This document shows, one piece after another, positions 58,007-64,000 of a stretch of 64,000 nt of DNA. Under the pieces are notes generated by a model. That model saw only the letters and a program-made list of their open reading frames with translations, ran no database searches and was not told where the DNA came from. The position numbers and the translations under genes were made by a program. This DNA comes from Tomitella gaofuii (GTDB lineage Bacteria; Actinomycetota; Actinomycetes; Mycobacteriales; Mycobacteriaceae), in assembly GCF_014126825.1 (NCBI RefSeq), contig NZ_CP059900.1, positions 3,238,954 to 3,302,953 of the forward strand, given 5' to 3'. Position 1 is the stretch's first letter. Every line of letters begins with the position of its first letter.

Positions 58007-59608
58007 TCAGTACAGCTCGAGGTCAGTCCCGTCCGTCCCGGCCGCCGCGCGCCGATCGAGCCCTGCCGCCCGCCGCGCGGCCCCCTTTCCCGGCGCCCAC
58101 CACGCCATGAACACCGCTCCTGCCACGGCGACGCAGGCGAGCACGAGTCCCGCACTCGACACGCCGTCGAGGAATGCCCGCTCCGCGACGGACACCAGCG
58201 CATCGCCCGACGGCCCGGCCTGTTCGGCCACGGCCAGCGCGCCGGCGAGCGAGTCGCCCACCGGCTCCCGCGCCACCTCCGGTAGGCGATCGAGCACGGG
58301 ACCGATGCCGTTCGCATATCCGGCCGCCAGCAGGCTCCCCGCCACGGCGATGCCGAGGCTGGCCCCCACCTCCCGGGTGGCGTCGTTGACGGCCGCGGCG
58401 ACGCCCTGCTTGTCCACGGGCGCCTCCGAGACGATCACGTTGGTGGCGGGCGCCGCGGTGAGGCCCAGCCCGGCGCTCATGATGAGCACCGGCCAGAGCA
58501 CGTCGACGTAGGTGGAACCGGCGTCGATCGCGCGCAGCACGAATAGCCCGGCCGCGATGGCCGCCATCCCGACCACCATCACGGGCTTGAGCCCCGCCCG
58601 CGCCGCGATCCACGGCGACACCATCGCCACCAGCATCAGCGGGGCCATCATCGGGGCGATGGCCAGCGACGCGCCGAAGGGGCTGTACCCCAGCACCAGC
58701 TGCAGGTACTGGATGAGGATGAGGAACACCCCGAACGTGACGCCGAACTGCACCGTCAGCGACAGCGCACCGGCCGAGAAACCCCTGCTGCGGAACAGCC
58801 GCACGTCCAGCAGCGGCTCGCGCAGGCGCAGCTGCGCCGCCACGAACGCGGCCACCAGCATCAGCCCCACGCCGATGGTCGCGAGTACCGGCGCCGAGGT
58901 CCAACCGTGTTCGGGCCCCGAGATGATCCCGAACACGAGAAGCCCCAGGCCCGCGGCCACCAGCACGCTGCCGAGCACGTCGATCCGCGGCGGCACGGGC
59001 GAGCGCGATTCCGGGAGCGTCGTCGCGGCGAGCATCATCACCGCGCCGGCCGCGGCCAGCACGACGAAGATCGACTCCCACGACCACACCTGCACCAGCG
59101 CGCCGGAACCGACGATGCCCACCACGCCGGCCGCGCCCGCGACCCCGGCCCACAGGCCGATGACGCTCCCCCGGCGGTCCGCGGGCAGCAGCCCTGTCAG
59201 CAGCGACAGCGTGGACGGCATGACGGCCGCGGCGCCGACCCCCGCCAGCACGCGGGCGGCAATGATCCACACCGGCTGCTGCACCAGCAGCGGCAGCACC
59301 GATCCGGCGGTGAACACGGCGAGCCCGGCGACGAGCACCACCCGGCGACCGTACCGGTCTCCCACCGCGCCGGCGGGCAGCACAAGGCAGGCGAGCGCCA
59401 GGGTGTATCCGTCGACGATCCAGGTCAACTGCGCCTGTGTGGCGCCGGTGGACGTGGCGATGTCCGGCAGCGCGGTGTAAAGCGCGGCCATCGAGGCGAT
59501 GATGATCGTCACCGCGGCACACGCGACGGCGACGATCCACCGGCGCGCGCCGGGTCCCGGCGCGGCCGCCACCACGGCCGCATGCTCGTCCACCACCACG
59601 TGCGTCAT
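58007..59608 (-). CDS. MFS drug exporter, DHA2 (14-span) family
   Basis: 533 residues from ATG after GGGAG. About 14 spans. Family motif A is 'GDRYGRRVV' after TM2, and motif C-type Gly/Pro-rich helix is around 'GLWAGVAGAAGVVGIVGSG'. EmrB/QacA-like proton-driven efflux. Divergent from and probably repressed by the adjacent TetR. Confidence 0.93.
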   Translation of the reverse strand: MTHVVVDEHAAVVAAAPGPGARRWIVAVACAAVTIIIASMAALYTALPDIATSTGATQAQLTWIVDGYTLALACLVLPAGAVGDRYGRRVVLVAGLAVFTAGSVLPLLVQQPVWIIAARVLAGVGAAAVMPSTLSLLTGLLPADRRGSVIGLWAGVAGAAGVVGIVGSGALVQVWSWESIFVVLAAAGAVMMLAATTLPESRSPVPPRIDVLGSVLVAAGLGLLVFGIISGPEHGWTSAPVLATIGVGLMLVAAFVAAQLRLREPLLDVRLFRSRGFSAGALSLTVQFGVTFGVFLILIQYLQLVLGYSPFGASLAIAPMMAPLMLVAMVSPWIAARAGLKPVMVVGMAAIAAGLFVLRAIDAGSTYVDVLWPVLIMSAGLGLTAAPATNVIVSEAPVDKQGVAAAVNDATREVGASLGIAVAGSLLAAGYANGIGPVLDRLPEVAREPVGDSLAGALAVAEQAGPSGDALVSVAERAFLDGVSSAGLVLACVAVAGAVFMAWWAPGKGAARRAAGLDRRAAAGTDGTDLELY

Positions 59609-59647
59609 CGCTATGCTCCCTCAGCCGCTCCAACCCGTCCGCAACTT

Positions 59648-59676
59648 ACGCTACAGACGGTATCGTTTCGATACAA
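59648..59676 (-). promoter_or_regulatory. Promoter and TetR operator of the MFS gene
   Basis: On the minus strand -35 TTGTAT (59671-59676) and -10 TAGCGT (59648-59653) are 17 bases apart. The palindrome GTATCG-TTT-CGATAC (59660-59674) lies over the -35 and spacer. A degenerate second copy (GTGTCGTTTCG) follows toward the tetR gene. Confidence 0.6.
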
Positions 59677-59696
59677 GAAGTGTCGTTTCGGGGGTT

Positions 59697-60395
59697 GTGA
59701 CGGTGCGCTCGAGGGAAAGCCGGGCCATACTGACGACGATGATTGCGAAGCAACCGCGCCCCGAACCCGCCGCCGACGGCCCCGGCGAGCCCGCCGAGGA
59801 GGACCCTCGGCGTCGGCGCTCGCGGTCGCGCCTGCTCGACGCCGCGACGAACCTCCTCAGCTCCGGCGGGGTGGAGGCCGTCACGGTCGAGGCGGTGACG
59901 AAGGCGTCCAAGGTCGCGCGCACCACCCTGTACCGGCACTTCGACAACAGCGCCGCGCTGGTCACCGCGGCCTTCGAACGGCTCATCCCGCCGGTCGCGG
60001 CGCCGCCGACGCAGGGAACCACCCGCGAGCGGCTGATCACCTTGATGGACGCCATCGCCGAGTCGATCGAGGGCGCGCCGCTGCATCTGACCGTGTTCGG
60101 GTGGCTGGCGATAGGCCCCGACCGCGCCGCGGCGGGCGACACGGATTCCGACCCCGACACCGACACCGCATCGCTGCGCGAACGGGTCGTCTCCCAATAC
60201 CGCGAGCCGTTCGACGCCCTGCTCGACAGCCCGGAAGTACGCGCGGAGATCGGCGAGTACGACAACACCTTGGCCATGCTGCAGCTGACCGGCCCGCTGG
60301 TCTTCGCGCGGCTGGCCGCGCTGCCACCGGTCGACCGCGAACAGCGCGCACGGATCGTCGACGACTTCCTCGCGGCCCGCTCATCCCGAGACTGA
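59697..60395 (+). CDS. TetR-family repressor of the adjacent exporter
   Basis: Up to 232 residues from GTG 59697 (ATG 59739 would give 218). HTH 'LLDAATNLLSSGGVEAVTVEAVTKASKVARTTLYRHFDN' region is classical TetR. The ligand domain has an acidic Asp/Thr-rich loop (DSDPDTDT). Divergent to the MFS gene with a palindrome between them. Confidence 0.9.
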   Translation: MTVRSRESRAILTTMIAKQPRPEPAADGPGEPAEEDPRRRRSRSRLLDAATNLLSSGGVEAVTVEAVTKASKVARTTLYRHFDNSAALVTAAFERLIPPVAAPPTQGTTRERLITLMDAIAESIEGAPLHLTVFGWLAIGPDRAAAGDTDSDPDTDTASLRERVVSQYREPFDALLDSPEVRAEIGEYDNTLAMLQLTGPLVFARLAALPPVDREQRARIVDDFLAARSSRD

Positions 60396-60563
60396 CCCAT
60401 CGGCTTGCAGGTCCCGCTTGCCGAGCTGAGCAGAGGCTTGTACGACTTGCCATCTCCACGTGTCATGCGCCCGCCCCTGCATAGCTGGGCGAACTGTGTG
60501 ATGTAGTCTGCATTTTGCGTGATAAGTGCAGGTACTCGGCCTAGACTGGGGGCAGTCGCCGAA

Positions 60564-60842
60564 ATGACAGGCTTTCGCAAGCGACTCAAAGACGTCATTC
60601 ACATTGCGGAGGATGCCGGCTGGTCGGTCCGCGAGACGGCCGATGGACATCCTCAACTTGTACCGCCGACGGGCTTGATCGATCCTCGCACCAACCGCCA
60701 AGCGCCTCCGGTGACGTTCGGGAAGACCCCTTCCGACCACAGGGGCGACAAGAACGCGAAGGCCCAACTACGTAGGTTAGGGTTGGACATTCCGCACCAG
60801 GGGTACACACCGAAGAAGCAGCAAAGGGAGTCGGGCCAATGA
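60564..60842 (+). CDS. HicA-like mRNA interferase toxin
   Basis: 92 residues. HicA-type dsRBD-like pattern: 'AEDAGWSVRETADGHPQLVPP' with the expected His, then 'GKTPSDHRGDKNAKAQLRRLGL', close to actinobacterial HicA forms. The usual partner HicB is absent. Instead a coupled gene of another kind follows. HicA toxins cut mRNA. Confidence 0.65.
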   Translation: MTGFRKRLKDVIHIAEDAGWSVRETADGHPQLVPPTGLIDPRTNRQAPPVTFGKTPSDHRGDKNAKAQLRRLGLDIPHQGYTPKKQQRESGQ

Positions 60843-61192
60843 CCTGGTACAACGTCTCGGTCGTAACCGCGCCGATCGACGATGATGACTGGAGCGCGCT
60901 TCGCCGGCTCACCGACCTGGTGCCTGGAACGATCCTTCTTGAAGATCCTCTCGAGCCGCTGCTGATCTTCCCCGTCAGTGAGGAGAATCAGGGGCGCGCC
61001 TACCTGTTCGTCGACGGCATTCTCAAGCTCGTAGGCGTCACGCCGGTCAAGGGTGAGATCGAGGAAGGCCCGGTCGAGGCCGAGGATTTCCAGTCGGACT
61101 GCCAGGAGACCGCGCCCACGCTGCCGGAAGCGACACGCCGCGTTGCGGAGTGGATGGAGCAGGTTCCACAGTCGCCGGCTGCATGCCACTGA
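60839..61192 (+). CDS. Unknown partner of the HicA-like protein, 117 aa
   Basis: ATGA overlap with the toxin-like gene. Starts MTWYNVSVVTAPIDDDDWSA: a beta-alpha-beta, acidic protein with no HTH and no HicB partial RNase H fold visible. An acidic small protein coupled to a basic one is the classical toxin-antitoxin layout, so it may neutralise the HicA-like product. Confidence 0.6.
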   Translation: MTWYNVSVVTAPIDDDDWSALRRLTDLVPGTILLEDPLEPLLIFPVSEENQGRAYLFVDGILKLVGVTPVKGEIEEGPVEAEDFQSDCQETAPTLPEATRRVAEWMEQVPQSPAACH

Positions 61193-61255
61193 TGCGGATA
61201 TCTGCGTCGCGTCGGCGAGTACGGCTGCCCTGAACCGCGCGCCGACACGGCGTAT

Positions 61256-61291
61256 CCGGCCATCCGTCGTCACCAGAAATCGGATGGCCGG
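61256..61291. terminator. Perfect 11-bp hairpin between the toxin operon and tRNA-Leu
   Basis: CCGGCCATCCG (61256-61266) and CGGATGGCCGG (61281-61291) lie just past the 3' end of the minus-strand tRNA and past the plus-strand operon. Likely a shared terminator. Confidence 0.65.
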
Positions 61292-61303
61292 CGCGTTCAA
61301 GAG

Positions 61304-61385
61304 TGCGCGAGAAGGGACTCGAACCCTCACGTCCTAGGACACTGGAACCTAAATCCAGCGCGTCTGCCAGTTCCGCCACTCGCGC
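61304..61385 (-). tRNA. tRNA-Leu(UAG)
   Basis: Acceptor pair GCGCGAG/CTCGCGC, anticodon stem CTGGA/TCCAG with loop TTTAGGT (anticodon TAG, reads CUA/CUN), a long variable arm (GTCCTAGGAC) typical of Leu, and T arm GAGGGTTCGAGTCCCTT. CCA is not encoded. Confidence 0.95.
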
Positions 61386-61491
61386 GTGCGGGGCTCAGCC
61401 TACGGCAGCCCACGCCGCACGCGCGCATCGCGTGCGCCCCGTCACCGTCCCCGGAGCGGCCACGGAGCCGCAGGTCAGGTACCGTCGTGAT

Positions 61492-62013
61492 GTGGCACGA
61501 ACTCGTCGAGGGCACCGGGTGACACTGATCGTCTTCGTCATCGCCGCCGCCGCCACCTGTCTCGCGCTGGGCTGGTGGCAGTGGGACCGGTACGAGTCGG
61601 CGTCCGGCACCGGACAGAACCTCGGCTATGCATTGCAGTGGCCGTTGTTCGCCGCGTTCTGCGTCTACGGCTACCGACGCTTCGTCAAACTCGAGGACCA
61701 GCAGGCCGAGATCGTCGACGCCGAGAGCACCGAGGGGTCCGACGACTCCGATGCGGCAGCGACCGCCCCCGTCGGCCCACGGCCCGAGGTGCCTGACTCC
61801 GGCCCCGGCAGGCTCGGGCGCCTGCTCGGGCGCGACTCCGCCCCAGCCGTCACCGAGATCCCGGCGGACCTGCTGCCGCAGCGCGGCGCCAACCCCGCGA
61901 ACACGGCAGGTCCGGCCCCCGCCGAGCATGCAGCCTCGGACCAGCAGCTCCGTGAGTACAACGAATATCTTGCCCAGCTCGATGAGCGCTCTATGAAAGG
62001 ACGCGGCCGATGA
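61492..62013 (+). CDS. LprD-like membrane protein (Rv1343c-like)
   Basis: 173 residues from GTG. An N-terminal span, then the conserved 'LGWWQWDRYESASGTGQNLG' and 'YALQWPLFAAFCVYGYRRFVK' with a second span, followed by a disordered acidic/Pro-rich cytoplasmic tail. Overlaps the DUF3817 gene by 4 bases, as the Rv1342c/Rv1343c pair does. Confidence 0.75.
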   Translation: MARTRRGHRVTLIVFVIAAAATCLALGWWQWDRYESASGTGQNLGYALQWPLFAAFCVYGYRRFVKLEDQQAEIVDAESTEGSDDSDAAATAPVGPRPEVPDSGPGRLGRLLGRDSAPAVTEIPADLLPQRGANPANTAGPAPAEHAASDQQLREYNEYLAQLDERSMKGRGR

Positions 62014-62393
62014 CCGAAGCCGAGGACGCAACGCGCCCCGCCCCCGTCGGCGCCGAGGAGCCCGGCCCACTCGCAGCCGAAGAAAGAAAGATCCCCGGCG
62101 CACTCCTGCGCTACCGCGCGCTCGCCTGGATCACCGGCGTCTGGCTGCTGGCACTGTGTTTCGAGCTGATCGCCGCCTACGGATTCGGCGTCGAGGGTCT
62201 GAGCTGGATCGCCGTCGCCCACGGCTGGATCTACTTCGTCTACCTGCTGATGACGATGGACCTGGCGGTGCGCGTGCGATGGCCTGTTGCCCGTACCCTC
62301 GGCACTCTGATCGCGGGGACGATCCCGTTCCTGTCCTTCTATGTCGAGCACATCCGCACCAAGCAGGTCAAGGAACAGTTCGGGCTCAGCTAA
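62010..62393 (+). CDS. DUF3817 integral membrane protein (Rv1342c-like)
   Basis: 127 residues. Three spans with the DUF3817 signature 'YRALAWITGVWLLALCFEL', 'IAVAHGWIYFVYLLMTMDLA' and 'GTIPFLSFYVEH'. Translationally coupled to the upstream gene. Function unknown. Confidence 0.88.
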   Translation: MTEAEDATRPAPVGAEEPGPLAAEERKIPGALLRYRALAWITGVWLLALCFELIAAYGFGVEGLSWIAVAHGWIYFVYLLMTMDLAVRVRWPVARTLGTLIAGTIPFLSFYVEHIRTKQVKEQFGLS

Positions 62394-62413
62394 CTCCGGC
62401 TCAGCCGCCGCCT

Positions 62414-63001
62414 TCATGCCGGCGGCACCCATGCGGGGTCGCGGCCCATCCACGCCACGAGCTTCTGCGTGACGGTGGCGCCGCCCGGAACCCGCACCTC
62501 CGGCCCGAAGACGCCCGGCCCGCGCAGCACCTCCTCCGGCATCGGCTCGGCGAGCTTGTAGGAGAACGCGGCGACATCGGCGGGGATCTCCGCGTCGCGG
62601 CCCACGCTGTGCACGAGGTCCCACCCGTGCACGAACAGGTCGACCGCCGGGAACGACAGGCCCTCGCGCACCGACCGCGGACCACGCGGCGAGTCCATGA
62701 CGGCATCCAGGTCCACCCCGTCGATGGCCCCGCGCGCCGGGCCCGCCAGGCCGGCCCACCACGCGTGCGGGTCGCCCTCGACGATGTCGCCGGGCCGGTC
62801 CGGGATCGACCACCCCGGTTCCTTCCCGCCTAGCAGGGCCGTGCCGAACCGCACCACGCCGCCCACGTGGCCAAGCACGTCCAGCGCCCGCCAGCCCTCG
62901 CACGGCGACGGATTCTGCCACTGGCCCGGCCCCACCGCCTCGACCGCGTCGGTGAAAAAGTGCAGCCCCCGGATGTACACCTCGTCCGCATCGATCGCCA
63001 T
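62414..63001 (-). CDS. TIGR03086-type DinB-like metal-binding protein
   Basis: 195 residues from ATG 63001. 'NPSPCEGWRALDVLGHVGG' and 'FVHGWDLVHSVG' are the marks of the TIGR03086 group (mycothiol-dependent maleylpyruvate isomerase-like, DinB fold; the two His are likely metal ligands). Possible mycothiol S-transferase; substrate unknown. Confidence 0.88.
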   Translation of the reverse strand: MAIDADEVYIRGLHFFTDAVEAVGPGQWQNPSPCEGWRALDVLGHVGGVVRFGTALLGGKEPGWSIPDRPGDIVEGDPHAWWAGLAGPARGAIDGVDLDAVMDSPRGPRSVREGLSFPAVDLFVHGWDLVHSVGRDAEIPADVAAFSYKLAEPMPEEVLRGPGVFGPEVRVPGGATVTQKLVAWMGRDPAWVPPA

Positions 63002-63105
63002 GCCACCCAGGGTTCCACCGCGGCGCCCGGCGCGTGGGCGGAATCGGCGACACGGAACCGGAAATGCAGGCGTCCATCCTCTCCCGTCGGCGCGCCCGCA
63101 GGCCC

Positions 63106-63747
63106 CTACACCTCTGCGAGAGTGCGCAGGATGGGCACCAGTTGCGCCAGCGCCCGCGCCCGGTGCGAGTCGGCGTCCTTCTCCTCGGCGCTCATCTGCG
63201 CGGCCGTCCGGCCCTCTCCGGAGGGCACGAACACCGGGTCGTACCCGAAACCGTTGTCGCCGCGCGGCGCACGGGCGATCGCGCCGTGCCATTCGCCGTG
63301 CACGGCGGTTTCGTTGACCTCCGGCCCCTCCTCGCCGTCCACGTACTCGTCGGTGGGCACCACCAGCGCGCAGCAGGACACGAACGCCGCCTGGCGCCGG
63401 TCGTCCGGCACGTCCGCCAGCTGCGCCAGAAGCAGCGCCGTGTTGGCGGCGTCGTCGCCGTGCGTTCCGCTCCAGCGGGCCGAGAGGACGCCGGGCATGC
63501 CGTTCAGCGCCGCCACGGTGAGCCCCGAATCGTCGGCGATGCACGGCAGCCCCGTCGCGCGCGCGCCGTCCTGCGCCTTGACGAGCGCGTTCTCCTCGAA
63601 CGTCGCCCCGGTCTCGGGGGTCTCCGGGTACCCGGCGACCTCGTCGAGCCCCACCACCTCGAGACCGGTGACACGCGCGGCCGACAGCACCCGGCGCAGT
63701 TCCATCAGCTTCTTGGGATTGCGGCTGGCCACCAGGATGCGGCGCAT
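63106..63747 (-). CDS. rdgB: dITP/XTP pyrophosphatase
   Basis: 213 residues. 'LVASRNPKKLMEL' and 'GATFEENALVKAQDGARATGLPCIADDSGLTV' are Ham1/RdgB motifs, ending 'FGYDPVFVPSG'. It removes non-canonical purine nucleotides. Its start overlaps the rph stop by one base. Confidence 0.96.
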   Translation of the reverse strand: MRRILVASRNPKKLMELRRVLSAARVTGLEVVGLDEVAGYPETPETGATFEENALVKAQDGARATGLPCIADDSGLTVAALNGMPGVLSARWSGTHGDDAANTALLLAQLADVPDDRRQAAFVSCCALVVPTDEYVDGEEGPEVNETAVHGEWHGAIARAPRGDNGFGYDPVFVPSGEGRTAAQMSAEEKDADSHRARALAQLVPILRTLAEV

Positions 63748-64000
63748 CAGTTGCCGAACGCCTTCTTCTTCGCCGGGGCGGCCGGCTGCGGGAGCGTCCC
63801 CGGATACGGCGCGGCGAGCGCCTCGCGCTGGATCGCGAACAGCCGCTCGCAGCCCGCCGTCGCCGAATCGAGCATCGCGTCGAGCGTGGAGCGGGCGAAG
63901 GTGGCGCCCTCGCCGGTGCCCTGCACCTCGACGAGCGTCCCCACGTCGGTGGCCACCACGTTCATGTCCACCTCGGCGCGCGAGTCCTCCTCGTAAGGCA
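63747..64000 (-). CDS. rph: RNase PH, C-terminal part (cut by window end)
   Basis: Contains '[20 protein letters not shown]' then [13 protein letters not shown], the conserved C-terminal phosphorolytic domain. The frame is open to base 64000. Trims tRNA 3' ends. Coupled with rdgB (TGATG), as in M. tuberculosis Rv1340-Rv1341. Confidence 0.93.
   Translation of the reverse strand, partial: PYEEDSRAEVDMNVVATDVGTLVEVQGTGEGATFARSTLDAMLDSATAGCERLFAIQREALAAPYPGTLPQPAAPAKKKAFGN

Overview
This window comes from a high-GC actinomycete of the mycolic-acid group (order Mycobacteriales). The evidence is a giant type I fatty acid synthase with AcpS beside it, a DUF3618/bcp neighbourhood resembling M. tuberculosis Rv2520c-Rv2524c, an Rph/RdgB/DUF3817/LprD-like block resembling Rv1340-Rv1343c, and DUF3558 and LppP-like envelope proteins. 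The genus cannot be fixed from this sequence alone.

Bases 1 to about 38.6 kb are the right part of a siphovirus-type prophage whose left end lies outside the window. In order: (i) 0-9.7 kb, a dense early/replication cluster of mostly small genes coupled by 4-base stop/start overlaps, with a sliding-clamp-like protein, a lysin B-like esterase, RusA, a DnaQ-like exonuclease and an HNH/replication protein; (ii) 9.8-18.3 kb, terminase, portal, MuF-like protein, scaffold, HK97-fold capsid and head-tail connectors; (iii) 18.4-27.1 kb, major tail protein, tail assembly chaperones with a -1 frameshift, tape measure and minor tail proteins; (iv) 27.5-29.6 kb, endolysin, holin and a membrane-anchored coiled-coil protein; (v) 29.6-34.0 kb, glycine-rich tip and fibre proteins; (vi) 34.0-37.3 kb, a leftward cargo region with a QueC-like PP-loop enzyme, a small HTH protein, two small unknowns and a lipoprotein, most with their own hairpin terminators; (vii) integrase, a small ORF, and a tRNA-Lys-like 3' fragment that serves as the right attachment site, followed by the original tRNA terminator.

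Several phage genes carry interruptions: an in-frame amber codon in a small Zn-finger gene, a large terminase divided into ATPase and nuclease reading frames, and a minor tail gene interrupted by a 52-base segment forming a long hairpin around a stop codon. These may be decay, or may be recoding signals.

The chromosomal part (38.7-64 kb) holds a small protein and DUF3558 lipoprotein pair, DUF3618 and Bcp peroxiredoxin, an ABC exporter next to a NarL-type two-component system, TetR regulators, AcpS and FAS-I (which cooperate in fatty acid and mycolate precursor synthesis), a DUF2268 protease, a TetR-controlled DHA2 exporter, a HicA-like toxin with an unfamiliar partner, tRNA-Leu(UAG), and the rph-rdgB purine/RNA housekeeping block.

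The observations most worth follow-up are the stand-alone QueC-like cargo gene, the hairpin gap in the minor tail gene, the internal start in the endolysin, and the tandem palindromic operators upstream of fas.
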